64,000 bases of DNA, taken from contig NZ_JAPEMT010000005.1 in assembly GCF_026342435.1 (NCBI RefSeq), forward strand, positions 372,001-436,000. The letters run 5' to 3'. This DNA is from Streptomyces sp. NBC_00237 (lineage in GTDB: Bacteria > Actinomycetota > Actinomycetes > Streptomycetales > Streptomycetaceae). A program made the translations under genes and the position numbers. The notes under the pieces were generated by a model. It saw nothing but the letters and a program-made list of their open reading frames with translations. It was not told the origin of the DNA and did not search any database. This document shows, one piece after another, positions 23,726-31,940 of the stretch (the stretch's first letter is position 1; the number at the start of each line of letters is the position of its first letter).

Positions 23726-25024
23726 CTACTCAGGGCTGCCCATGCGGACACCGGGGCCCACGGCCGATCCCGGGGTCTGCCCGGCCGTCCGCGCCAGCAG
23801 CCCCAGGCAGGAAGCGCCCGCCGCCAGCACGGCCACCGTCGTCAGCGCGGTCGGCAGCGACAGCCCGTCGGCGAGGAAGCCGATGGCGGGCGGGCCGAGC
23901 AGCATGCCGCCGTAGCCGAGGGTGGACGCGGCGGCGACCCCGCTCGGTCCGGCCAGCTCGCCCGCCCGGGAGATCGCGACGGGGAAGATGTTCGCCAGCC
24001 CGAGCCCCGTCACGGCGAAGCCGAGGAGGGCGAGCCACAGCGTGGGCGCGAGGGAGCCGAGCAGCATGCCGACGGCGGCCGTCGCGCCGCCGAGCACCAG
24101 GGTCCTGGTCTGGCCGAGCCGCTCCAGGAGAGTGGTGCCGGTGAGGCGGCCGATCGTCATCGCCAGGGCGAAGAGGGAGTATCCGGCGGCGGCTGTCCCG
24201 GGGTGTGCGCCCAGGTCCTCCTGGAGGTGCAGCGGCCCCCAGTCGGCGATCGCTCCTTCGCCGTACGCCGTGCACAGGGCGATGATCCCGAAGAGCGCGA
24301 CGACGCGGCGGGACCCCCTGGGGGCGGGGGAGCCGACAGCAGGTGATCCCGTACGGGCGGTCAGCGCTTTCGTACGGATCTTCGCGCCGCCCGCCCCACG
24401 CTCCAGTTTCTTCGACTCGCGCAGCAGCGTCGGCCCCGCCGTCGCCGTCAGCGCCAGCCCCGCCAGCGTCAGCGACGACAGGTGGACGAGTGGTGAGAGG
24501 CCGCCCGCGACCAGCCCGCCGAGCCCCGCGCCGACCATGCCGCCCAGGCTGAACGCCGCGTGGAAGCTGGGCATCACCGGGCGGCGCAGTGCGGTCACGA
24601 AGTCCACCGCCGCGCTGTTCATCGCGACGCTGATGCCTCCGTACAGCGCGCCGAACACCAGCAGGACGAGCCCCAGCGCGAGCGGCGAGTGCGTCAGCGG
24701 CGGCAGCGCGACGCTCAGCGAGAGCAGCGCTCCGCAGGCCACGGTCACGCGGAAGCTGCCGAAGCGGCCGCACAGCCGCCCGGTCATCGTCATGGTGATC
24801 ACCGCTCCCGCCGACACCCCGAGGAGGGCGAGGCCGAGCGCGCCAGCCGACGCGGAGGTCTGCTCCTTGATGGCCGGGATGCGGACTACCCACCCCGCGA
24901 AGAGGAAGCCGTCGAGGGCGAAGAAGAGGGTCAGAGCGGTGCGGAGACGGGAGAGGGAGGGTACGGCGGGGCGGTGGCCCGGTCCCCCCGATGCGGCCGT
25001 CCGGACTTTGTTTAGGTTCGGCAC
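23726..25024 (-). CDS. MFS transporter
   Basis: 432 residues with twelve predicted helices; MTMTGRLCGRFGSFR is the loop 2-3 region. It resembles fucose-permease-like or YbjJ-like MFS proteins often paired with ROK regulators, so a sugar or sugar-derived export/import role is plausible. No ATG is available; GTG 25024 is the only sensible start and lies 6 nt after TATGCT, so the mRNA is probably leaderless. The start codon sits inside the inverted repeat 25004-25030. Confidence 0.85.
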   Translation of the reverse strand: MPNLNKVRTAASGGPGHRPAVPSLSRLRTALTLFFALDGFLFAGWVVRIPAIKEQTSASAGALGLALLGVSAGAVITMTMTGRLCGRFGSFRVTVACGALLSLSVALPPLTHSPLALGLVLLVFGALYGGISVAMNSAAVDFVTALRRPVMPSFHAAFSLGGMVGAGLGGLVAGGLSPLVHLSSLTLAGLALTATAGPTLLRESKKLERGAGGAKIRTKALTARTGSPAVGSPAPRGSRRVVALFGIIALCTAYGEGAIADWGPLHLQEDLGAHPGTAAAGYSLFALAMTIGRLTGTTLLERLGQTRTLVLGGATAAVGMLLGSLAPTLWLALLGFAVTGLGLANIFPVAISRAGELAGPSGVAAASTLGYGGMLLGPPAIGFLADGLSLPTALTTVAVLAAGASCLGLLARTAGQTPGSAVGPGVRMGSPE

Positions 25025-25030
25025 AAAGTC
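25004..25030. promoter_or_regulatory. operator shared by the divergent MFS and ROK genes
   Basis: GACTTTGT (25004-25011) and ACAAAGTC (25023-25030), perfect 8-bp arms with an 11-nt spacer. It overlaps the leaderless start of the MFS gene. AT-rich TTTGT/ACAAA arms suit ROK/NagC-type regulators. Confidence 0.65.
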
Positions 25031-25060
25031 AGCATAGGGGGAGTCCCCTGAACGGGGCAA
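25031..25060 (-). promoter_or_regulatory. promoter of the MFS gene
   Basis: On the minus strand TTGCCC (25060-25055), an 18-nt spacer and TATGCT (25036-25031), 6 nt from the GTG start. Confidence 0.5.
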
Positions 25061-25091
25061 GGCGCTCCCGGGGCGTGGCAGACTCGCTTGC

Positions 25092-26330
25092 ATGAACGCC
25101 GAGGGGACCAGGGTGACCAGCGCCAGGACGAAGTTGGACCGGGGACGGGGTGCGCTCGGACCCGCACTGGAACTCGTGCACACGGGCCGCGCCCCCACCC
25201 GCGCCGTCCTCACCGCCGAACTCGGGGTGACCCGCGCCACGGCGGGCGCGGTCGCCGCCGAACTCGAAGCGCTGGGCCTGATCCGCGTCGACTCCAACCC
25301 CGGCGCCGCCGCCGGATCGCAGGGCCGCCCCTCGCACCGGCTGACCGTGGACGACACCGGCCCCGTCGTGCTCGCCGCCCAGGTGCACTCCGACGGCTAC
25401 CGCGTGGCCCTCGTCGGCCTCGGAGGGCGCATCGTGGCCACCGCCCCCGGCTGCCAGGACATCGACGCCGACCCCGCCCGGGCCATCGGTGCGGTCGTCG
25501 ACGCGGGCGCGGAACTGCTGGAGGAGTCCGGACGCCGCTGCGCCGGGGCCGGACTCGCCGTGCCCTCCGCCGTCGCCGAGCCCGAGGGCACCGCCCTCAA
25601 CCCGATCCACGTCGCCTGGACCCCCGGCGCCCCGGTCCGCGAGATCTTCGCCGAGCGCGTCGCCGCCGCCGGGATCGAAGGCCCCGCCTTCACCGGCAAC
25701 GACGTCAACCTCGCCGCCCTCGCCGAACACCGGCACGGCGCGGGCCGCGGCGCGAAGCACCTGCTGTGCGTCGCCACCGGCCACCGGGGTGTCGGCGGCG
25801 CGCTCGTCCTCGACGGCCGTCTGCACAGCGGGAGTTCGGGCCTGGCCCTGGAGGTGGGACACCTCACCGTCCACCCCGAGGGCCGCCCCTGCCACTGCGG
25901 CAGCCGAGGCTGCCTCGACGTCGAGACCGACCCGCTCGCCTTCCTGGCCGCCGCAGGGCGCACCCCGGGACCCGAGGTCTCGCTGCTCCAGCAGTCCCGC
26001 GACCTGCTCCGCGAGGAGTACGCGGACCTGGCCGTACGGACGGCGGCCGAGTCCCTCGTGGACCGGCTCGGCCTCGGTCTCGCCGGACTCGTGAACATCC
26101 TCAACCCGGACCGCATCGTCCTCGGCGGCCTCCACCAGGCGCTCCTGGCCGCCGCCCCGGAACGCCTGCGCGCCGTCGTCGCCGACCGCAGCCTGTGGGG
26201 GCGCAGCGGCAGCGTCCCGATCCTCCCCAGCACCCTGGACCACAACTCCCTTGTGGGGGCGGCCGAGTTGGCGTGGCAGCCGGTGCTGGACGATCCGCTC
26301 TCGGCGCTGGCGGTCGGCGCGGGCGCGTAG
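25092..26330 (+). CDS. ROK-family transcriptional regulator
   Basis: 412 residues. The N-terminal winged helix (LELVHTGRAPTRAVLTAELGVTRATAGAVAAELEALGLI) is followed by a ROK kinase-like domain with the zinc motif CHCGSRGCLD. The catalytic loop is present as GVGGALVLDGRLHSGSSGLALEVGH. It probably represses the divergent MFS gene through the 25004-25030 site and senses a sugar. ATG 25092 is 7 nt after CAGACT with no Shine-Dalgarno, so it looks leaderless. Confidence 0.9.
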   Translation: MNAEGTRVTSARTKLDRGRGALGPALELVHTGRAPTRAVLTAELGVTRATAGAVAAELEALGLIRVDSNPGAAAGSQGRPSHRLTVDDTGPVVLAAQVHSDGYRVALVGLGGRIVATAPGCQDIDADPARAIGAVVDAGAELLEESGRRCAGAGLAVPSAVAEPEGTALNPIHVAWTPGAPVREIFAERVAAAGIEGPAFTGNDVNLAALAEHRHGAGRGAKHLLCVATGHRGVGGALVLDGRLHSGSSGLALEVGHLTVHPEGRPCHCGSRGCLDVETDPLAFLAAAGRTPGPEVSLLQQSRDLLREEYADLAVRTAAESLVDRLGLGLAGLVNILNPDRIVLGGLHQALLAAAPERLRAVVADRSLWGRSGSVPILPSTLDHNSLVGAAELAWQPVLDDPLSALAVGAGA

Positions 26331-26379
26331 GCGCCGGGCACCTCATGGCCGTACGAAGATCACTTGGTACGGTCCGCCC

Positions 26380-27018
26380 ATGACCCTCACCCCTGCCGAA
26401 GCGCCCCTCGCCTCCGCCGACGTCCGCCGGGCCACCGACCTCTGCATCGCGGCCCTGCGCCCCGCCCGCGACGCCGACTGGAGCGTCCCGGCCGGTGAGC
26501 TGGAGTGGGACTGCTGGGAGACCGCCGAGCACCTGGTCGACGACCTGTTCGCCTACGCGTCCCGGCTGGCCGTCGAACGCATCGGATCCAACCTGCCCCA
26601 CCGTCGTACGCCCGAGAGTCCCGGCGCTCCCAGGAACGCCGTCCGCGCCGACCGTGCGGCGGGGGTCGAAGGGCTCCTGGCCGTCCTCGACTCGGCCGCC
26701 GGACTCATGTGCGCCGTGGCCTCGGTCAAGTCCCCCGAGGCCAGGGCCTATCACGTCTACGGCGACTCCGACCCCGAGGGCTTCGCCGCCATGAGCATCG
26801 TCGAGCTCTTCGTGCACACCCACGACCTGACCACCGGCCTCGGCCTCGACGCCTGGGAGCCGCCCGCCGACCTGTGCGCCCGCACCCTGCACCGGCTCTT
26901 CCCGCACGTCCCCGCCGACACGGCTCCCTGGCCCACCCTGCTCTGGGCCACCGGCCGGGGCGAACTCCCGGGCAGGGCACGCCTGGACGAGTGGCGCTGG
27001 TACGGGGCACCGCGCTAG
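26380..27018 (+). CDS. maleylpyruvate isomerase N-terminal-like (DinB-fold) protein
   Basis: 212 residues. The helices WDCWETAEHLVDDLFAYASRL and MSIVELFVHTHDLTTGLGL carry the spaced histidines of the DinB/mycothiol-dependent superfamily. Function unknown. ATG 26380 lies 6 nt after TACGGT, with no Shine-Dalgarno. Confidence 0.75.
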   Translation: MTLTPAEAPLASADVRRATDLCIAALRPARDADWSVPAGELEWDCWETAEHLVDDLFAYASRLAVERIGSNLPHRRTPESPGAPRNAVRADRAAGVEGLLAVLDSAAGLMCAVASVKSPEARAYHVYGDSDPEGFAAMSIVELFVHTHDLTTGLGLDAWEPPADLCARTLHRLFPHVPADTAPWPTLLWATGRGELPGRARLDEWRWYGAPR

Positions 27019-27027
27019 CCGGAGCGC

Positions 27028-27107
27028 CGTACAGGAGGGGCGCTGTACAGCAGGAACGCTGTACAGCAGGAATGCCGTACAGCAGGGATGCCGTACAGCA
27101 GGGACGC
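27028..27107. repeat. 16-bp tandem repeat, 5 copies
   Basis: Five contiguous units of the type TGTACAGCAGGAACGC, each containing GTAC. They begin 10 nt after a stop codon and lie upstream of the SHOCT-domain gene. No spacers are present, so this is not a CRISPR. Confidence 0.9.
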
Positions 27108-27241
27108 CGCCGGGGAGCACCGCCAGGTCCTCCCCGTACTCCCAGGGACGTACGCGAACGGCCGCTGCCCGTACGACGACCCGCACCCCCGCCCCGGCAC
27201 ATCCTCGGTAGCACCCCATCGACACCGAGGAGTTGGACCCC

Positions 27242-27571
27242 ATGAACACCCTTGCGCACGAAGGCCCCGGCCCCTGGCTGCTGTTCGTCCCGCTGGTCTG
27301 GGCGGCCGTCGTGTTCGGCGTCGTCACCCTGCTGCGCCGCACCGTGTGGCGGGGCAGGGGGCGCGGTCCCGGGCGCGGCGGACCGTGGCAGGGCCACGGG
27401 CGGGCGGGCCAGGAGCGCGGGCACGGCGAGCAGTCGCCGATCACCGTCCTCGGGCGGCGCTTCGCCACCGGTGAGATCGACGAGGACGAGTACTGGCGCA
27501 GGCTCTCCGTCCTGAACGAGCAGTTCGGCAGGACGGAGGAGCCGCTCCGGGGGAAGGGCGGCATGGCCTGA
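27242..27571 (+). CDS. SHOCT-domain membrane protein
   Basis: 109 residues: one N-terminal membrane helix (about 12-32), an Arg/Gly-rich linker and a C-terminal SHOCT domain (PITVLGRRFATGEIDEDEYWRRLSVL). SHOCT domains are short oligomerisation modules of envelope proteins. GAGGAG precedes ATG 27242. Confidence 0.85.
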   Translation: MNTLAHEGPGPWLLFVPLVWAAVVFGVVTLLRRTVWRGRGRGPGRGGPWQGHGRAGQERGHGEQSPITVLGRRFATGEIDEDEYWRRLSVLNEQFGRTEEPLRGKGGMA

Positions 27572-27654
27572 CGGGTCATGCCGTGACGGTCGGTCCGCAG
27601 CGGCGGGCCGACCCGTGCCGGTCCGGGACGACCGGACCGACCTGGACGGTCCGG

Positions 27655-28206
27655 TCAGCCCACCGCGGCGGACCGGGCCGTCCGGTCGCGTTTACCGCGC
27701 TCGCGCTCAGGGCGCGGCGTCAGGGCCACCGGCGCGGACTCCGGTACGGGCTCCGGCGCGGCCGAAGGGGCCGTTGAAGATGCGGGCAGGGACGTGGGCA
27801 GGGGCGCGGGCAGGGACGTGGGCAGGGCGAACCACACGGTCTTGCCCTCCTCCCCGTCCTGGCGCACTCCCCAGGCGTCGCTGACCGCCGCGATGAGCGC
27901 GAGTCCGCGCCCTCCGGTGTCGGACGGGTCCGCCTCGCACAGCAGGGGCGGCCGGGGATCGTGGTCGTGGACGGAGACCGTGAGCCGGTCGAAGAGCAGC
28001 TCCATCTCCACGGTGCACGTCTTGTCGGGCTGGGCATGCCGATGGACGTTGGTCAGCAGCTCGGTGACCCCGAGCGACGCCTGGTCTATCAACGGGTCCA
28101 GATGCCAGTAGCGCAAGTGCGCGGAGACGATCCTGCGCACTTGGCCGATGCGTGACGGCGCAGCTTGGAGCTCCACCGTGCAGTGCCTGCTGGGCTGGCT
28201 GATCAC
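27655..28206 (-). CDS. ATP-binding protein, anti-sigma/HATPase (RsbW-like)
   Basis: 183 residues with a GHKL ATPase fold: N box in LGVTELLTNVHRHA, then DTGGRGLALI. Such single-domain Streptomyces proteins act as anti-sigma factor kinases or regulators; partners are not adjacent. The C-terminal 50 residues are Pro/Ala/Ser- and then Arg-rich and contain a small PLPTSLPA repeat. GTG 28206 has GGGGAG about 8 nt upstream. Confidence 0.8.
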   Translation of the reverse strand: MISQPSRHCTVELQAAPSRIGQVRRIVSAHLRYWHLDPLIDQASLGVTELLTNVHRHAQPDKTCTVEMELLFDRLTVSVHDHDPRPPLLCEADPSDTGGRGLALIAAVSDAWGVRQDGEEGKTVWFALPTSLPAPLPTSLPASSTAPSAAPEPVPESAPVALTPRPERERGKRDRTARSAAVG

Positions 28207-28385
28207 TGCTGCGACTCCCCGGGGTGAGATCCGGAAGGCGGTCGAAGAGCTTCGATGAGCTTCGATGGCGAGGGTGCGGATCATTGCCGGAGTGACGGAC
28301 TGGATCGCAGCGTCACCTCCGACGCACCCTGCGTGAGATATCGCCAGGGTGACCCAGCGGGTGGCACCGCGCAACTCGCGTCGCG

Positions 28386-28724
28386 TCAGCCACCCACCGC
28401 ACCACCCGTCGCGCCGCCTGCCCCACCGGACGCCGCACCACCGGCCTTCCGTACGGAGCGGAGCGCGTCCAGGAGCCGCCCGCCCGCCTCGGCGGAGGTC
28501 AGCCGGTACCGGATGCCGTTGAGCCGGGCCACCGTGCGGTCGCCACCGGCGAACCACGGCCTGCCCGCGGTCACCGCCCTCAGCGGCGCGCTGTCGATCA
28601 GCTGGCCGTCACTTCTCAGCAGTGCCAGTACGCCGTCCCGGACGACGACCTGTCCCGCCCTGGTGAGCGAGCGTGGCCACCGCTCGATCCGTACCCCCAG
28701 CACGCTGAAGTCGGGCTCCGCCAT
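28386..28724 (-). CDS. hypothetical protein
   Basis: 112 residues from ATG 28724 (MAEPDFSVLGVRIERWP), beta-rich N-terminus and Gly/Ala-rich tail. GGAGGGAGG lies 12-14 nt upstream. No motif recognised; it may be a small PH-like or sensor domain conserved in Streptomyces. Confidence 0.6.
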   Translation of the reverse strand: MAEPDFSVLGVRIERWPRSLTRAGQVVVRDGVLALLRSDGQLIDSAPLRAVTAGRPWFAGGDRTVARLNGIRYRLTSAEAGGRLLDALRSVRKAGGAASGGAGGATGGAVGG

Positions 28725-29110
28725 TGCCTGTTCGCCTCCCTCCTGTGGTCTTCCGCTGGTCTTCCGCTGGTCTTCCGCATGGGTGGACGCCGTGATTCGC
28801 CCCCGTTCACGCCCCCGCTTTCTGTGGGCAGTCTGCATGGGCGCGGGCGTGCACACCAGGGGGGCCAGGACAGTGAATGAGACATTCCACCTCTGCGCCC
28901 CCCCTTACGCCCCGACCGGTGACACAAGGAAGTGCTATGGCTGCCCAAAGTGAACGTTTGTGCAGGTGGGAGGCTTAAAGTGGCATGTGGGAGACCGCTG
29001 TGCCGGGCGACCATGCCGCAGGCACAGCAGTCAGACAGAGCCCGACAGAGACAGACGTATCCGTACGGAACCGCACGGGACGGCACACAGCAGTACGAGG
29101 AGTGGCGCGG
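28725..29110. other. 386-nt intergenic region before the cysteine synthase-like gene
   Basis: Mostly non-coding, with a possible 13-codon frame at 28937-28978 (MAAQSERLCRWEA) preceded by AAGGAAG. The frame of the downstream enzyme stays open back to 28985, but a good Shine-Dalgarno favours 29111. Confidence 0.5.
28937..28978 (+). CDS. possible 13-residue upstream peptide
   Basis: ATG GCT GCC to TAA with AAGGA 6-7 nt upstream. It has one Cys codon (codon 9) and precedes a cysteine-metabolism gene by 132 nt. It does not fit the HVDL-type leader pattern, so this is only a candidate. Confidence 0.25.
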   Translation: MAAQSERLCRWEA

Positions 29111-30298
29111 ATGAGCACCAGCGAACCGGCAGGACGCGGCGCCGCCGCGGTGGCCGATCTACACCCCGTCGACCCCGTCGGCACCCCGGTCGCATCCACC
29201 GCGGTGCCCACCGTGGACGTCGACCGCAGCGACCCGGAGTACCGGGCCTGGTTGAAAGAGGCGGTGCGCAAGGTACAGGCGGACGCCAACCGGTCGGCCG
29301 ACACCCACCTGCTGCGCTTCCCGCTGCCGGAGGAGTGGGGCATCGACCTCTACCTCAAGGACGAGTCGACGCACCCGACGGGCAGTCTCAAGCACCGGCT
29401 CGCCCGTTCGCTGTTCCTCTACGGGCTGTGCAACGGCTGGATCCGGCCGGACCGCCCCGTCATCGAGGCGTCCAGCGGTTCCACTGCCGTCTCGGAGGCG
29501 TACTTCGCGAAGCTCATCGGCGTGCCGTTCATCGCTGTGATGCCGCGCACCACCAGCGCCGAGAAGTGCCGCCTGATCGAGTTCCACGGCGGCCAGTGCC
29601 ACTTCGTGGACGACTCCCGCAAGATGTACGAGGAGTCCGCCCGTCTCGCGGCGGAGACCGGCGGTCACTACATGGACCAGTTCACCTACGCCGAGCGGGC
29701 CACCGACTGGCGCGGCAACAACAACATCGCCGAGTCGATCTACCAGCAGCTGAAGCTGGAGCGCTACCCCGAGCCGAGCTGGATCGTCGCCACCGCCGGT
29801 ACGGGCGGCACCTCCGCGACCATCGCCCGCTACGTGCACTACATGCAGTACGACACCTTCATCTGCGTCCCCGACCCGGAGAACTCCTGCTTCTTCGACG
29901 GCTGGAACCGGCACGACCCGAACGCCACCAGCGACTGCGGCTCCCGCATCGAGGGCATCGGCCGCCCCCGCATGGAGCCCTCGTTCGTCACCGGCGCGGT
30001 CGACCGCATGATGAAGGTCCCGGACGCGGCGAGCGTGGCCGCCGTGCGTGCCCTGGACGCGGCACTCGGCCGCAAGGCGGGCGGCTCGACCGGCACCGGG
30101 CTGTGGAGCGCGCTGAAGATCGTCGCCGAGATGGTGGAGCAGGGACGCAAGGGCAGCGTGGTCACGCTGATCTGCGACCCGGGCGACCGCTACCTCGACA
30201 AGTACTACTCCGACGACTGGCTCGCCGAGCAGGGACTGGACATCGCGCCCTACTCGGCGGCCGTCGAACAGTTCCTGGAGACGGGCGTCTGGCCCTAG
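29111..30298 (+). CDS. PLP-dependent cysteine synthase family protein (Cds1-like)
   Basis: 395 residues of fold-type II PLP enzymes. The Schiff-base lysine lies in HPTGSLKHRLA, the substrate loop is EASSGSTAVSEAYFAKLIG and the phosphate loop GTGGTSATIA. The layout is that of mycobacterial Cds1-type cysteine desulfhydrases as well as cysteine synthases, so it may either make cysteine or release H2S from it. GAGGAG lies 8 nt before ATG 29111. It overlaps the convergent SRPBCC gene by 4 nt. Confidence 0.85.
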   Translation: MSTSEPAGRGAAAVADLHPVDPVGTPVASTAVPTVDVDRSDPEYRAWLKEAVRKVQADANRSADTHLLRFPLPEEWGIDLYLKDESTHPTGSLKHRLARSLFLYGLCNGWIRPDRPVIEASSGSTAVSEAYFAKLIGVPFIAVMPRTTSAEKCRLIEFHGGQCHFVDDSRKMYEESARLAAETGGHYMDQFTYAERATDWRGNNNIAESIYQQLKLERYPEPSWIVATAGTGGTSATIARYVHYMQYDTFICVPDPENSCFFDGWNRHDPNATSDCGSRIEGIGRPRMEPSFVTGAVDRMMKVPDAASVAAVRALDAALGRKAGGSTGTGLWSALKIVAEMVEQGRKGSVVTLICDPGDRYLDKYYSDDWLAEQGLDIAPYSAAVEQFLETGVWP

Positions 30299-30786
30299 CC
30301 CCCGCCCTCCCGCTTCTGTCGCCGTACGGCCAGTCGGCGGTCCAGCTCGCGCACCGCGTCGCGGAAGGAGCGCCCCACCCCGGGGCGTGCCGCCCGCAAC
30401 AGCAGCCGCAGCGGGGCGGGGCCGTCGACGGCCATGGTCCACTGCACCCGGGTGGCCGCCCCGGCGGGCCGGATCCGCCACTCCTCCAGCATCGCCGTGA
30501 GGCCCGGGGCGTTGGTGAGGTCGATCCGGTACGCGTAGCGCTTCGCCGGTTCGGCCGCCACGACGGTCTCCATGAAGCGGGTGCCGCCCTTGAGGTGCAC
30601 CTCGCGGCCCTCCGCCGTCGGCCGGGCGAACGTCACGGCCGTGAACCAGCGGGGCCACTCCCCGGTCTCCTCGGCCAGAGCCCGGTACACGTCCTCGGGC
30701 GATGCCGCGACCTCGGCCACGAAGACCAGGCGTACGGGCGCGGACTCGGCGAAGTCGAGCCCAACGCCCCGCAGTTGGCGGACCAT
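30295..30786 (-). CDS. SRPBCC-family protein
   Basis: 163 residues with the START/Bet v1-like fold: FVAEVAASPEDVYRALAEETGEWPRW at the start and later VQWTMAVDGP. Such proteins bind hydrophobic ligands or act as cyclase/aromatase-like enzymes. A strong GGAGGTG precedes the ATG. Confidence 0.8.
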   Translation of the reverse strand: MVRQLRGVGLDFAESAPVRLVFVAEVAASPEDVYRALAEETGEWPRWFTAVTFARPTAEGREVHLKGGTRFMETVVAAEPAKRYAYRIDLTNAPGLTAMLEEWRIRPAGAATRVQWTMAVDGPAPLRLLLRAARPGVGRSFRDAVRELDRRLAVRRQKREGGG

Positions 30787-30836
30787 GCGACGTGCACCTC
30801 CGGTGATCGACGGAAAAGCGTACGCGCCAAGGTAGT

Positions 30837-30849
30837 TGACGTACTGTCA
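30837..30849. promoter_or_regulatory. inverted repeat TGAC-N5-GTCA upstream of the SRPBCC gene
   Basis: TGAC GTACT GTCA, 50 nt upstream of the SRPBCC start and downstream of the DeoR gene. It could be an operator; cognate factor unknown. Confidence 0.35.
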
Positions 30850-30881
30850 GAAGTCTCCGGGCCGCCGGGAGTCCAGAGTCG

Positions 30882-31721
30882 TCAGAGGTCTTCGGGGTGG
30901 TCGGCCCCGGTGTTCTCGCCCGCCACCACCAGACCCGGCAGGTGCTCCGCCATCTCCTCGCGCGCCGCCGCCGAAAGCCCCTGGTCCGTCACGAACGCGT
31001 CCACCTGATCCAGCGACGCGAACGAACTCAGGCCCACCGTCCCCCACTTGGTGTGGTCGGCGACCACCACCACCCGGCGCGCCGAACCCACCAACCTGCG
31101 GTTCGTCTCCGCCTCCGCGATGTTCGGCGTGGACAGACCCGCCTCGGCCGATATCCCGTGCACTCCGAGGAACAGCACGTCGAAGTGGAGCGAGGCGATG
31201 GCCCGGTCCGCGACCGGACCGACGAGCGAGTCCGAAGGGGTGCGCACCCCGCCGGTCAGCACCACCGTCGCCGCGCCGCTGGTGTCGCCGCCCGCCTGCC
31301 GCGCGGTGTGGAACACGTCCGCCACCCGCACCGAGTTGGTCACCACCGTCAGGTCCGGCACGTCCAGCAGGTGCCGGGCGAGCGCGTACGTGGTCGTGCC
31401 GCCCGACAGCGCCACCGCGCTGCCCGGCACCGCCATCGAGGCCGCCGCCCGCGCGATGTCCTCCTTCGCGGAGAGCTCCAGCGCCGACTTCGCCTCGAAG
31501 CCGGGCTCATGGGTGCTCGCCTCCACCACCGGCACCGCACCACCGTGCACCTTCTCGACGACACCCTGACGGGCCAGCGCGTCGAGGTCGCGGCGGACCG
31601 TCATGTCGGACACGTTCAGCCGCCGCGTCAGCTCGTTGACCCGCACTCCGCCGCGCCGCCGTACCTCGTCGAGAATGAGGGCGCGACGCTGTTCGGCGAG
31701 GAGGTTCTGATTCTCGGTCAC
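30882..31721 (-). CDS. DeoR/GlpR-family transcriptional regulator
   Basis: 279 residues. N-terminal winged helix RRALILDEVRRRGGVRVNELTRRLNVSDMTVRRDLDALARQGVVEKVHGGAV is the DeoR signature; the C-terminal domain (ELSAKEDIARAAASMV-like, GGTTTYALARHL) binds a sugar phosphate. GTG 31721 with AGGA 12 nt upstream is chosen; the open frame runs on antisense to the next gene. The target is not evident, as no sugar operon adjoins it. Confidence 0.9.
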   Translation of the reverse strand: MTENQNLLAEQRRALILDEVRRRGGVRVNELTRRLNVSDMTVRRDLDALARQGVVEKVHGGAVPVVEASTHEPGFEAKSALELSAKEDIARAAASMAVPGSAVALSGGTTTYALARHLLDVPDLTVVTNSVRVADVFHTARQAGGDTSGAATVVLTGGVRTPSDSLVGPVADRAIASLHFDVLFLGVHGISAEAGLSTPNIAEAETNRRLVGSARRVVVVADHTKWGTVGLSSFASLDQVDAFVTDQGLSAAAREEMAEHLPGLVVAGENTGADHPEDL

Positions 31722-31940
31722 TGCGGGCCCCGGTCCTTTCCATGACGCCGTCAGGGGCTGCTCATCCTCGCACGGGGCGCAACACGCCTCCACAGCTGGT
31801 GTTATAGCCCGCGAGGCCGGGTCCGCGCGCGCTTTTCGTGGGGGCGACTCGCGAAGAATGTGCGGTGGGGGTGGGCAGCGAGGGGTACGTCCGGGATGCT
31901 GAAAGCTCCCCCTCGCACACGCAGGAGAGCGAGCCCCGCA

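Noticed and set aside
27028..27107. CRISPR array
   Set aside because: The 16-bp units are contiguous with no unique spacers and no cas genes are nearby.
28985..29110. Upstream start for the cysteine synthase-like gene
   Set aside because: The frame is open, but the extra 42 residues are not family-like and GAGGAG with ideal spacing precedes 29111.
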